Below are positions 17,431-25,677 of a stretch of 33,838 nucleotides of DNA, piece by piece; positions within the stretch are counted from its first letter, which is position 1; every line of letters begins with the position of its first letter. The position numbers were made by a program, and so were the translations under genes. Origin of the DNA: Paenibacillus alginolyticus DSM 5050 = NBRC 15375 (lineage in GTDB: Bacteria; Bacillota; Bacilli; Paenibacillales; NBRC-103111); assembly GCF_000422905.1 (NCBI RefSeq), contig NZ_AUGY01000088.1, forward strand, positions 1 through 33,838, given 5' to 3'. The notes under the pieces were generated by a model. That model saw only the letters and a list, made by a program, of their open reading frames with translations, had not been told where the DNA came from and did not search any database.

Positions 17431-17455
17431 TCGTCCCTGAAGGACGACGGAGTCG
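17431..17455 (+). other. Overlapping hairpins in the leader of the LD-carboxypeptidase gene
   Basis: TCGTCC (17431-17436) pairs with GGACGA (17442-17447) across a 5-base loop, while CGAC (17445-17448) can instead pair with GTCG (17452-17455). The two stems are mutually exclusive. They lie between the dppE terminator and the ribosome site TAGGAGAT at 17475-17482. A regulatory role is inference; there is no T-run. Confidence 0.35.
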
Positions 17456-17487
17456 TTTATCCTTGATTGCAGAATAGGAGATCTTCC

Positions 17488-18423
17488 ATGATGGTTGAGC
17501 TTATAAAGCCTCGGCGATTAAGCCCTGGCGATACGGTGGGCATTACGGCCCCGGCAAGTTGGGTTGACACGGAGCAGGTGAAAGCGGCATCAGCCATTCT
17601 AGTGAACATGGGGCTGAAAGTTCGGCTGGGAGATACCGTATTCATGCAGCACGGTTATCTGGCAGGAACGGATGAGGCACGGGCTGGGGAGTTGAACGCC
17701 ATGTTCGCCGATCCCGCTATTAAAGCTATCATCTGTGCGCGTGGCGGATATGGTACCGGGAGAATCGCAGATCTGCTGGATTATAAGCTCATTCGGGCTA
17801 ATCCGAAGATTTTCTGGGGTTATAGTGATATTACCTTTCTGCATGCAGCGATTAGCCAAATTGCGGGTTTGGTTACTTTTCATGGACCCATGATGATTGA
17901 TTTGGGAAAAGATGACGTGCATCCGCTTACGGTTCAAAATTATGAGACGCTTCTTCGACCGTCCGTTCTACGCTATACAGAAGAGATTTCCCCTCTGCAA
18001 TCATTAGTAGACGGAGAAGCTTTAGGACCAATCGTCGGAGGGAATCTATCTTTAATTGTTAGTACGCTTGGAACGCCTTATGAGCTGGATACGAGAGGGA
18101 AACTTCTTTTTATTGAAGATATCGACGAAGAGCCCTATAGGTTGGATCGGATGTTAAATCAGCTCAAGCACGCTGGAAAATTCTCCGATGCGGCTGGAAT
18201 CCTGATCTGTGATTTTAATAATTGTGTGCCGAATAAACGCAAGGTGTCGCTTACCTTAGAGGAGATTTTTAACGATCACATCGCATCCGCGGGGAAACCG
18301 ACACTCTCGGGGTTTAAAATCGGGCACTGCTCTCCGAATATTGCGGTTCCAATTGGAGTAACAGCAAGAATGAGCACCTATGAGAAGTTGCTGGCATGTA
18401 CGGAACCCGGTGTAGAGACATAA
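17488..18423 (+). CDS. ykfA: Muramoyltetrapeptide LD-carboxypeptidase (family S66, YkfA-like)
   Basis: A 311-residue cytoplasmic serine peptidase that removes the terminal D-Ala from murein tetrapeptides, linking L-diaminopimelate to D-Ala. The nucleophile is Ser113 in FWGYSDIT, with Glu210 in LLFIEDIDEEPYR and His280 in KIGHCSPN completing the S66 Ser-Glu-His triad. ARGGYGTGR just before is the family glycine-rich turn. The start at 17488 is chosen because TAGGAGAT precedes it by about 6 bases; a GTG/ATG choice further upstream is not supported. It corresponds to B. subtilis YkfA by order and fold. Spacing to the next gene is about 90 bases and contains two hairpins. Confidence 0.92.
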   Translation: MMVELIKPRRLSPGDTVGITAPASWVDTEQVKAASAILVNMGLKVRLGDTVFMQHGYLAGTDEARAGELNAMFADPAIKAIICARGGYGTGRIADLLDYKLIRANPKIFWGYSDITFLHAAISQIAGLVTFHGPMMIDLGKDDVHPLTVQNYETLLRPSVLRYTEEISPLQSLVDGEALGPIVGGNLSLIVSTLGTPYELDTRGKLLFIEDIDEEPYRLDRMLNQLKHAGKFSDAAGILICDFNNCVPNKRKVSLTLEEIFNDHIASAGKPTLSGFKIGHCSPNIAVPIGVTARMSTYEKLLACTEPGVET

Positions 18424-18495
18424 GCTTACAGAGCTTATGCTTTCGAAGTAGTTTTGTGGCTTAAGCCCGCTTCGCTAACATTGCTGCACAAAACT
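18419..18495 (+). other. Two hairpins between the LD-carboxypeptidase and epimerase genes
   Basis: CATAAGCT (18419-18426, including the TAA stop) pairs with AGCTTATG (18432-18439). Further on AGTTTTGTG (18450-18458) pairs perfectly with CACAAAACT (18487-18495) across 28 bases; the palindrome GGCTTAAGCC (18458-18467) begins where the left arm ends. Neither is followed by a clear T-run, so they look like RNA-stability or processing elements rather than terminators. A strong AGGAGG follows at 18499. Confidence 0.5.
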
Positions 18496-18512
18496 TTCAG
18501 GAGGCAACAAAC

Positions 18513-19616
18513 ATGAACATTATTCAAAGTGTTGAAGTCATGCGGCAATCAACTCCGCTCAAAAAGCCGTTTAAAACAGCACTGCGTACAGTGTATAGAA
18601 CGGAATCTATTATTGTTCGGATTCAGACGAACGACGGCAGAATCGGTTGGGGGGAGGCTCCCGCGACCATCGTCATCACAGGCGACAGCTTGGATAGTAT
18701 CCATTCGGCTATCGTACATACATTCAGTCCCTTATTGATTGGTAAAAACCTGCTGGCCTATGAACGAATCTTGCAGGAGATTCATCAATCGATGATCGGC
18801 AGCAGCAGTGCTAAAGCGGCAGTGGATATGGCCGTGTACGATCTTGTTTCACAGTACTGCGGTTTGCCTTTGTACCAATTCCTTGGCGGATATAAGGATC
18901 AGATAGAAACGGACTTCACGGTCAGTGTCAATTCGCCTAAGGAAATGGGAGAAGACGCAATTCGTTATGTGCAAGAAGGCTTCAATGTACTGAAGATTAA
19001 GGTTGGCAAGGACAACCTCCAAGAGGATATCGAAAGAATAAAGGAGATCCGCAGCTGTATTGGCAGCAGCGTGAAAATTCGCGTAGATGCAAATCAAGGG
19101 TGGCAGGTGAAGGACGCGATCCGCACCATCCGCCGTATGGAAGACTTAGGACTTGATATTGAACTTGTTGAGCAGCCAGTGAAAGCCTGCGACATCGAGG
19201 GGTTGAAAATGGTTACAGATAACGTGGAAACACCCATCATGGCAGATGAGAGCGTGTTCTCACCCATTCAAGCCTTTGAGGTACTCAAAAACCGCGCTGC
19301 CGACCTGATTAATATCAAATTGATGAAATCCGGCGGCATTTACAAAGCACAAATCATTAATCATATTGCGGAAGAATTCGGTGTTGAGTGCATGGTGGGC
19401 AGCATGATCGAATCCCGTGTGGCCGTAACAGCTGCAGCCCATCTTGCTGCCAGTAAGAAAAATATTACCCGTTGCGATTTCGATGCGCCATTAATGATGC
19501 TTCATGATATAGTGGTTGGCGGTGTGCAGTATGACGGAAGGGTAATGACCTTCCCCAAAGCTGCGGGGCTTGGTATTCTAGACGTCGTCCACAGCCAAAG
19601 TGCAGTGGGATCATGA
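18513..19616 (+). CDS. ykfB: L-Ala-D/L-Glu epimerase (enolase superfamily, YkfB-like)
   Basis: A 367-residue cytoplasmic enzyme that converts L-Ala-D-Glu to L-Ala-L-Glu so that ordinary peptidases can use it. The enolase-superfamily catalytic set is complete: Lys161 and Lys163 in KIKVGK, metal ligands Asp192 (RVDANQG), Glu220 (LVEQP) and Asp245 (MADES), and Lys269 (NIKLMKSGG). These lie one residue beyond the B. subtilis YkfB numbering I recall (162 for the KxK Lys, 191, 219, 244, 268). The ribosome site AGGAGG is well placed. Its stop overlaps the start of the next gene, indicating coupled translation. Assignment by motifs and neighbours is firm. Confidence 0.94.
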   Translation: MNIIQSVEVMRQSTPLKKPFKTALRTVYRTESIIVRIQTNDGRIGWGEAPATIVITGDSLDSIHSAIVHTFSPLLIGKNLLAYERILQEIHQSMIGSSSAKAAVDMAVYDLVSQYCGLPLYQFLGGYKDQIETDFTVSVNSPKEMGEDAIRYVQEGFNVLKIKVGKDNLQEDIERIKEIRSCIGSSVKIRVDANQGWQVKDAIRTIRRMEDLGLDIELVEQPVKACDIEGLKMVTDNVETPIMADESVFSPIQAFEVLKNRAADLINIKLMKSGGIYKAQIINHIAEEFGVECMVGSMIESRVAVTAAAHLAASKKNITRCDFDAPLMMLHDIVVGGVQYDGRVMTFPKAAGLGILDVVHSQSAVGS

Positions 19617-20536
19617 GCATGCTGAAACGAAAGATGGTCGCTGTTTCTGTTGCAACGGTGTGGACGAAGCCGGAATCTCCACGACCTATGGATGAGCTTG
19701 CATTGAAGGAGCCGGCCAGAATAAGAGAATGGCTGGAAAGCATGACGCTTCAAGATAAGCTGGATTTATGTCTGGAGAACCGGGTGCAAACCCAAGTTCT
19801 TTATGGTTCCTCCGTATTTGTCTCGGAAGAACGTGAAGGTTGGAGTAAGGTGCTTATACCACAGCAGGGAACACGCAAGGATGCCTTAGGCTATCCTGGC
19901 TGGGTACCAAGCTACCAGCTAGTTGACGAGGCGGAAGCCCCTGTCGGAACGAAGAGAGCAGAAGTGCTCTCTGATCAAGCATGGTTGTATAGGAATCCGT
20001 CAGAGCCGTTGATGGAGTTGAGCTATTTGACCTCTCTTCCAGTGCTGGAGATAATGGAAGAATGGGTGAAAGTGCAAACTCCGGAGGGGATCAGGTATTT
20101 AAAAGCGGATGATATTCGCTTGATCGATGGTCCCCTAGCTCCGAGAGATGGAGAAGGTCACATCGGACGGGGGATCGTGGAGCAGGGGAAGAGGTTTCTC
20201 AATTTGCCCTATTTATGGGGAGGCATGTCCTCATTCGGCTATGATTGCTCCGGTTTTGCTTATGCGATGCACAAATATGTTGGGATATTAATTCCAAGAG
20301 ATGCTTCGGATCAAGCCAAGCAGGGAACTCTCATTGACAAAGACCAGCTGGAACCGGGGGATTTGCTCTTTTTCGCTCACGAAGAAGGAAAGGGAGTCAT
20401 TCACCATGTAGGGATTTATGCCGGAGACAATCAGATGATCCATTCCCCTGAAACCATAAAATGTATTGAAATTGTTGACTTGCGTACATTTAATCTGGCC
20501 AAAGAGCATTGTGCATCTAGAAGGTATTGGAAGTAA
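19613..20536 (+). CDS. ykfC: Gamma-D-glutamyl-L-diamino acid endopeptidase (NlpC/P60, YkfC-like)
   Basis: A 307-residue cysteine peptidase that cuts the bond between D-Glu and the diamino acid in murein peptides. The NlpC/P60 domain occupies about 185-307, with Cys212 in YDCSGFAYAMHKY, His265 in HHVGIYAG and His277 in MIHSP; the spacing of 53 and 65 residues equals that of the characterised YkfC-type enzymes. The first 180 residues hold two SH3b-like segments (around 55-105 and 112-170). No signal peptide is seen, so it acts on imported peptide. The ATG overlaps the epimerase stop (ATGA). It is the last gene of the operon; the B. subtilis order would continue with an ATPase, ykfD, which is missing. 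Confidence 0.93.
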   Translation: MSMLKRKMVAVSVATVWTKPESPRPMDELALKEPARIREWLESMTLQDKLDLCLENRVQTQVLYGSSVFVSEEREGWSKVLIPQQGTRKDALGYPGWVPSYQLVDEAEAPVGTKRAEVLSDQAWLYRNPSEPLMELSYLTSLPVLEIMEEWVKVQTPEGIRYLKADDIRLIDGPLAPRDGEGHIGRGIVEQGKRFLNLPYLWGGMSSFGYDCSGFAYAMHKYVGILIPRDASDQAKQGTLIDKDQLEPGDLLFFAHEEGKGVIHHVGIYAGDNQMIHSPETIKCIEIVDLRTFNLAKEHCASRRYWK

Positions 20537-20575
20537 GGAAGATGATCCTACGAAAAGCGCCTAAAGCGCAATAAT

Positions 20576-20624
20576 AAAAGCGGCAGTCTGGGACTTTAAT
20601 TTATCGTCCAAGGTTGCCGCTTTT
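20576..20624 (+). terminator. Rho-independent terminator closing the dpp-ykf operon
   Basis: AAAAGCGGCA (20576-20585) pairs perfectly with TGCCGCTTTT (20615-20624); GGAC (20591-20594) and GTCC (20606-20609) form an inner stem. The TTTT is part of the stem, so it could work in both directions. It marks the end of the operon 40 bases after the endopeptidase stop. Confidence 0.85.
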
Positions 20625-21107
20625 AATTATGGAAGTTGGGTCTAACGTTTCCCAGGACACTTACGTTGCTTTGAGTACGATAGGCTTGATCAAAGGATCC
20701 AACATCCTTTTTGAATTTATGTTCGACGGGCGAAAAATGTTGTATTGCAACTTTGGTGAAGAGAAGACTGCCGTACGATGGGGAGCGTCAGCTTTTGGAC
20801 AAGGAGCATAAGATGTCCTATTTCCATTGGACTGCCTATCCAGCCTGCATACCCTTTAAGTGCAGATCTGGTCCATTTCCCGTTGTACCAAACATCCCAT
20901 GAGCCTTCAGCCATTTTGGCGCTGATCGGTGAGCGGGCAAGGATGAAGTAGTTGAGTATGTTGCCATAACCGTAAACTATACGCCGGCAACGGATAGCCA
21001 TCACAAAGCAAATCTTCAACGGCAAGCTCTGTGCAAACATTTATAAGCGGAATAGTAAGTCTGCCCGGCACTAGGAGCAGCTGTAGAATAAGCTGGAGCC
21101 CGTTACC
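20625..21107. other. About 480 bases without an assignable gene
   Basis: Between the operon terminator and the left end of the IS6 element there are open frames of up to 107 codons on the minus strand and about 65 on the plus strand, but none has a ribosome site, recognisable domain or convincing protein composition. I see no remnant of a peptide-transporter ATPase. The minus-strand frame contains a short aromatic-rich stretch (SWDVWYNGKW) which could be a decayed gene piece. A 6-base inverted repeat, GTTGCC/GGCAAC, sits at 20960-20991. This looks like degraded DNA next to a mobile element. Confidence 0.4.
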
Positions 21108-21121
21108 GGGTTATGGTGCAA
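21108..21121 (+). repeat. Left terminal inverted repeat of the IS6 element
   Basis: GGGTTATGGTGCAA; 13 of 14 bases match the inverted right end. The exact outer base could be 21108 or 21109. Confidence 0.75.
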
Positions 21122-21176
21122 ACCTCTAATTCATGATAACGTATTTGAATGAAGTCATGGGATGGAGCGAGTTACT

Positions 21177-21884
21177 ATGGAAACCAAATTGAATTTATTT
21201 AAATGGAAGCAGTATGAATCAGCAATCATTTTACTAACAGTGAGATGGTATTTAAAATATAGTTTAAGCTATCGAGATATCGTGGAAATAATGAGCGAGC
21301 GGGGATTAGAGATTTCCCATACGACGATCATGAGATGGGTCCATGAATTTGGGCCCGAAATAGACAAACGAATCCGCCCCTATTTGAAACCCACAAATGA
21401 TTCGTACAGAACGGACGAAACGTACATCAAAGTCAAAGGTCAATGGAAGTATTTATATAGAGCAGTTGATTCTATGGGGAATACAATTGATTTTATGCTA
21501 TCTGAAAATCGAGATATGCCGGCAGCTAAGCGTTTCTTTATAAAAGCATTGGCCTCAGCACATAATCAATTACCACGTGTGATTACTTTGGACAAAAACC
21601 CGGCATATCCACCAGCCATACAAGAATTAATAAATGAAAAAGCCCTGCCAAAAGAAACATTGGTTAGACAAACTAAGTATCTAAACAATATTGTTGAACA
21701 AGATCATCGATTCATAAAGAAAATCACAAAACCGATGCTTGGTTTCAAATCGTTTCACACTGCAGAACAGACGTTGAAGGGAATCGAGGCTATGCATATG
21801 ATAAGTAAAGGACAGGCGAAAAATAATTCGTCTGTTCTATCTGCTGTTGAATGGCTCAATAAAATATTTGGTATTGTGGCATAG
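21177..21884 (+). CDS. IS6-family DDE transposase
   Basis: A 235-residue transposase. The N-terminal half has a helix-turn-helix region (SYRDIVEIMSERGLEISHTTIMRWV) typical of IS6/IS26. The catalytic triad is Asp80 (RTDETYIKVKG), Asp139 (TLDKNPAYP) and Glu174 (NNIVEQDHRFIK), with 34 residues between the last two, as expected for the family. I chose the ATG at 21177 because GGAGCGAG lies about 7 bases upstream and known family members start similarly; the ATG at 21162 would add five residues. Length and motifs are intact, so it may be active. Confidence 0.92.
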   Translation: METKLNLFKWKQYESAIILLTVRWYLKYSLSYRDIVEIMSERGLEISHTTIMRWVHEFGPEIDKRIRPYLKPTNDSYRTDETYIKVKGQWKYLYRAVDSMGNTIDFMLSENRDMPAAKRFFIKALASAHNQLPRVITLDKNPAYPPAIQELINEKALPKETLVRQTKYLNNIVEQDHRFIKKITKPMLGFKSFHTAEQTLKGIEAMHMISKGQAKNNSSVLSAVEWLNKIFGIVA

Positions 21885-21927
21885 ATTAATTTACAATTTG
21901 TTGGGTATTTACTGTCCTTTTTAATTC

Positions 21928-21941
21928 TTGCACCACAACCC
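21928..21941 (-). repeat. Right terminal inverted repeat of the IS6 element
   Basis: Reads GGGTTGTGGTGCAA on the minus strand. It lies 30 bases from the 3' end of the fucosidase gene. Confidence 0.75.
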
Positions 21942-21971
21942 TTTTTTGTCCCCGTGTGATGAAATTGACTT

Positions 21972-23420
21972 TTATTCAGTTACGAGTTTCGCAAAGTTCC
22001 GCTCGCTTAAGTAAACTTCGAAAGCAGAAAGGGTGGGACACCATCTTGATTCTTCAATAGTCAGGCGAACATATCTTGCTGTTACTTCTGGGAACTGACA
22101 GATGCGTTTGTAGCCAACAACCGTGCATTCACAGAGAAATTTCCATTTTCCTTGATGTAGATAATCAATGCGAAGTTTTTCTATCCGTTGACCGGATTGT
22201 ATATGTTCCTTGAGTACGATAGTGTCAAACATCCGCTCAAGATTCAGATCGATTTCAATTACCGCATGTTCCATACCTTCTCTTTGACACCAATAAGTAT
22301 TTTTATTTCCGTCAAATATCCGATTGACATCGTGGTTCTCGTTCATCGTTTCTGTCGCCGTCGCATGAGCGCCTGATGCGAGATTGTGCCGGAAAGTGGA
22401 CGTGAGAATTCGTCCGAGCTCAGCCATTCGCATGGCATCATTCTCATGTATGAGTCCTCGCCTATCCGGGGGAAGGTTTAGTAGAAACGTCGAATTTCCG
22501 CCTACAGATTTATAATAGATATTCAAGAGATCTTCTACGCTTCTGACCTTGTCATCCTCAGCGGCATGATAAAACCAACCAGGTCGAATTGAGGTGTTCA
22601 CCTCAGCAGGATACCATATTAGTTTATCTTTACCACGAATAGCTTCTCTACTACCCAAATTCTCTTCGCGAGAGTTAATTCGTCTTGAAAACTCACCATC
22701 ATCAACATGCTGAGACTCTTCCTGGATCTTTTCGCAATCCTGAAGCTCTTCCGGAACGACGCTCCACTCGGATTCGCGTGTATGGCCGGCCTCATTGCCG
22801 CACCAACGAACATCCGGACCGCATACGGAAATCATCGCATTGGGCTGTAATTCACGAATCACTTGGTAATATCCATCCCAATCATAGACTTGTTTTAAAC
22901 CATTGGGCCCTTCTCCGCAGGCACCATCAAACCAAACGCAAAAGATGTCCCCATAATGGGTTAACAACTCACGCAATTGATTTTTGAAATAGTCATTGTA
23001 TAAGGAGGAGCCATATCGTTGGTCATGACGATCCCATGGGGATAAATAAACCCCGAATCGAATCCCACCTTCGCGACATGCATCCGATACTGCCTTCACG
23101 ATGTCGCCATTCCCGCCTTGCCAGGGGCTGTTTTTAACCGAATATTCCGTGTAGGCGCTAGGCCAGAGGCAGAATCCATCATGGTGCTTGCAAGTTAAAA
23201 TAAGGCCGTTCATTCCCGCTGATTTGCAGACTTCCACCCACTGCTGGGCGTTATACGTTGTGGGATTAAAAAGAGCAGGATCCTCGTCGCCAAGCCCCCA
23301 TTCTTTGTCCGTAAATGTGTTGATACCGAAATGAATGAATGAATAGAACTCTAACTCTTGCCATGCCAGCTGTCGTACTGACGGCACAATTTGTGCCGCA
23401 TTTTTGATAAATGTATTCAT
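21972..23420 (-). CDS. GH29 alpha-L-fucosidase with C-terminal F5/8-type domain
   Basis: A 482-residue glycoside hydrolase that should release alpha-L-fucose by a retaining mechanism. The GH29 domain shows FIHFGINTF near residue 28, KHHDGFCLWPS (78-88), and the nucleophile Asp165 in VWFDGACGEG. The acid/base Glu of GH29 is poorly conserved and I cannot name it. The last 130 or so residues resemble a discoidin/F5-8-type carbohydrate-binding domain (HDVNRIFDGNKNTYWCQ, then a YVRLTIEESRW ending). No signal peptide is present, so it is cytoplasmic and acts on imported oligosaccharide. AAGGAGA precedes the ATG, and the start overlaps the GH42 stop by four bases (ATGA). Other GH29 members cleave related sugars, so fucose is probable, not certain. 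Confidence 0.88.
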   Translation of the reverse strand: MNTFIKNAAQIVPSVRQLAWQELEFYSFIHFGINTFTDKEWGLGDEDPALFNPTTYNAQQWVEVCKSAGMNGLILTCKHHDGFCLWPSAYTEYSVKNSPWQGGNGDIVKAVSDACREGGIRFGVYLSPWDRHDQRYGSSLYNDYFKNQLRELLTHYGDIFCVWFDGACGEGPNGLKQVYDWDGYYQVIRELQPNAMISVCGPDVRWCGNEAGHTRESEWSVVPEELQDCEKIQEESQHVDDGEFSRRINSREENLGSREAIRGKDKLIWYPAEVNTSIRPGWFYHAAEDDKVRSVEDLLNIYYKSVGGNSTFLLNLPPDRRGLIHENDAMRMAELGRILTSTFRHNLASGAHATATETMNENHDVNRIFDGNKNTYWCQREGMEHAVIEIDLNLERMFDTIVLKEHIQSGQRIEKLRIDYLHQGKWKFLCECTVVGYKRICQFPEVTARYVRLTIEESRWCPTLSAFEVYLSERNFAKLVTE

Positions 23421-25462
23421 CGGTGTTGATCTCCTTTGTTTATATTCGGGTACATCAGAAGTTCTACGTCATAAGCGTCTAATGTAAGCGAGTTATCGAA
23501 AAGTTTACCGGATAGAAATCCGGATGCCGGCATGTCCAGTTTCATGGTTTGCTCTGTACCGGTTGTGTTCACATAGATAACTGTGCCGTCTTCCAGTTTG
23601 CGTGCAACAACTCCTGGGGGAGTAGCCGGCCCCGTCTCAATACCTAGCGTTGGAAAAAGTATTTCCAGAAGTGGTTTAAGAAAAGTCGTATTCGCGGGTA
23701 TGGCGACATAAATGGCTTCTCCTTGTCCATAACGATTCCGTGTTACAGCCGGCGTTTTATCCAATGTGTTGGTGAATTTCGCTAATAACTCGGCAGTATG
23801 AGCTTCAATTATTTCGTAGTAGTCGATATCAGGCTGAACCTCACGCCCTCCAATTGATATGATTGGTTTTTCCCGTTCCAGGTTAAGTTCTGTCTTCTCC
23901 AGACCGCCAGCATTCTCTATTGGCGTATGACTTCTAGTTCTCATGAATGATCCACAGCGAATTCCGAATACGTCGCTGAGTTCTCCCGGCTGAGGTGTAT
24001 CGAAGACACGATTGTTTTCATTTACTTTTGCAGAATACGCAGTCATTACAACGGTGCCTCCGTCTTCAACGTAGGAGCGAATCGTTTCGGCCGATGCTTT
24101 ATCCATGACAGCATGTCCCGGCACAATCAAAATTTTGTACTCCTTTTTAAGAAGGCGCAAATTCACAATATTGCAGTCAACATTTGCAAGCATGAGGGTC
24201 TCATATGCTTGCAATACTTGCTCGGTATACTCCGTCTTGTAAAAGCTTCGGTTGCCGGCCATGACCTTCATGCTTTGAAATGAATAGGCGATGGCAATCT
24301 CAGGCTTGGTCCTTCTAGGGAAACCGAGTTCCTTCAGCAGTTTGAATTCCTCTGCGATTTGTTTGAACTCCTTATATTTCCACCCTGGAATGCCATCATG
24401 ATCAACCAAGCCGAATACGTACTGCTCCTCGCCACCTAACATTGAACGCCAAGTCCATGCACAGACTGCTTGCGACCTATAAGCAAGGGAAAGGTAAGCG
24501 TACATTCTCATTGCTTTACGCGGTGAGCCGTAGCCCCCGAAGTCGCCAGTTTGGAATTCGAGACACCAAATCGGTTGATCTAGTTCTCCTATGCGATGGT
24601 CCATAAAGAAACATGCGGCAACCAAGGCTTTCCTATCTTCGGGATTGGTGCCAGGATAAAAACCGATTCCGGGCAAATCGATTATGTCTTGATATTGCTT
24701 TAAATAATCGAATCCGTATCCTGGATTTTCAGACCAATGGTTCGTAGATTCTCGGACAAATGGTGCCAACTGTTTGACAATCTGGCTTAAACCATGCATA
24801 TATACCAAGATTTCATCCGAATAAAAGCACCACATGTCCAGCATCCGTTCCGGAGCACCATTAACTTGACCCGAAATTGGAAGAACGACATCGTGAAAGC
24901 TATTCAACTTGCGGGACCAGCGCTGAGTCATCCATGCTTTGTTTAGATTGTCAACCGTTTCATACTTTTTTGATAGCCAACCTTTAAAGCGGTCTCTGGC
25001 AGCACTGGAATAGGAAGGCGAACCCGAGCCAAGCTCGTTGCACAATCCAAAGGCATATAGTGCAGGATGGTTTCGATATCGGGAAACCAGTCTTTCGGCG
25101 AACCTGTAGGCAAATTCTTGGAAGAGCGGATGACCGACGTCCTCCATATAACGGGTTTGTGCTTCCAATCGAAGGCCGTTGGAATCTACAAGGTCAATCT
25201 CGGGATACTTTTTGTGCAGCCATGTCGGAGCGGGGCGAGTTGCGATATCGAGAACGACCTGTATACCTACCTCATGAAAAAAATCCATGACCTCATCGAA
25301 CCACTCGAAAGTAAAATCACCTTCGGATGGTTCAAAGCTATCCCAACACAGATGCCCGAGCCGGACGATATTGAATGATGCCTTCCGCATCAAGTCAATA
25401 TCGTGTCTCCATCTCTCTCGAGTCCAATCGTGCGGATGGTAATTCGTCCCTGCAAATAACAA
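23417..25462 (-). CDS. GH42 beta-galactosidase
   Basis: A 681-residue beta-galactosidase of family GH42, with an (alpha/beta)8 catalytic domain, a central trimerisation domain around 390-600 and a short C-terminal domain. The start NYHPHDWTRERW and the FNIVRLGHLCWDSFEPSEG stretch are typical. The acid/base is Glu143 (FGLCNELGSG) and the nucleophile Glu302 (PIWCLEFQTGDFG). I took the TTG at 25462 as start because GGGGTGATC, fitting the ribosome site, lies about 8 bases before it; a GTG at 25471 is the alternative and adds three residues. No signal peptide. Translation is probably coupled to the fucosidase. The preceding region is shared with the divergent importer II, suggesting co-regulation. 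Confidence 0.9.
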   Translation of the reverse strand: MLFAGTNYHPHDWTRERWRHDIDLMRKASFNIVRLGHLCWDSFEPSEGDFTFEWFDEVMDFFHEVGIQVVLDIATRPAPTWLHKKYPEIDLVDSNGLRLEAQTRYMEDVGHPLFQEFAYRFAERLVSRYRNHPALYAFGLCNELGSGSPSYSSAARDRFKGWLSKKYETVDNLNKAWMTQRWSRKLNSFHDVVLPISGQVNGAPERMLDMWCFYSDEILVYMHGLSQIVKQLAPFVRESTNHWSENPGYGFDYLKQYQDIIDLPGIGFYPGTNPEDRKALVAACFFMDHRIGELDQPIWCLEFQTGDFGGYGSPRKAMRMYAYLSLAYRSQAVCAWTWRSMLGGEEQYVFGLVDHDGIPGWKYKEFKQIAEEFKLLKELGFPRRTKPEIAIAYSFQSMKVMAGNRSFYKTEYTEQVLQAYETLMLANVDCNIVNLRLLKKEYKILIVPGHAVMDKASAETIRSYVEDGGTVVMTAYSAKVNENNRVFDTPQPGELSDVFGIRCGSFMRTRSHTPIENAGGLEKTELNLEREKPIISIGGREVQPDIDYYEIIEAHTAELLAKFTNTLDKTPAVTRNRYGQGEAIYVAIPANTTFLKPLLEILFPTLGIETGPATPPGVVARKLEDGTVIYVNTTGTEQTMKLDMPASGFLSGKLFDNSLTLDAYDVELLMYPNINKGDQHR

Positions 25463-25471
25463 GATGATCAC

Positions 25472-25677
25472 CCCATATATAATAATATTCGTATACAGAA
25501 GATATCATAAATGTTGTATAGTAAATAAGGAATATAAGATTTGACTGATTTTATATAAAAAAATGAAAGTAATTTATAATGACTAAAATATTTACATAAA
25601 TCTCGTTTTTTTGATATTTATGCTTTCATATTGTGGGAGATATACTAAACATGAATAGAACATGAGGAGGTCACTGA
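25472..25677. promoter_or_regulatory. Divergent AT-rich control region between GH42 and importer II
   Basis: About 200 very AT-rich bases separate the two divergent units. On the plus strand an exact TATAAT lies at 25575-25580 and TATACT at 25641-25646, but no good -35 sits at the right distance of either (TTTATG before TATACT is weak). A TTGACT at 25541-25546 is 28 bases from TATAAT, too far. GTATAC at 25490-25495 is palindromic. The ribosome site of the binding-protein gene is GAGGAGG at 25663-25670. The response regulator and the AraC protein are candidates for binding here; I see no clear direct repeat. Confidence 0.4.

Larger units (their letters stand above)
21108..21941 (+). mobile_element. 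IS6-family insertion sequence, apparently complete
   Basis: An element of about 834 bp bounded by near-identical ends: GGGTTATGGTGCAA at 21108-21121 and, inverted, the complement of GGGTTGTGGTGCAA at 21928-21941 (one difference in 14). It encodes one full-length transposase. The size, the single gene and the TGGTGCAA-type ends fit the IS6 family. The 8-base flanks (21100-21107 and 21942-21949) do not match, so no target-site duplication is visible. Confidence 0.85.

Noticed and set aside
17418..17446. Possible promoter with a perfect TTGACA before the LD-carboxypeptidase gene
   Set aside because: The hexamer 17 bases further is AGGACG, inside a hairpin, and no other -10-like sequence occurs at a suitable distance.
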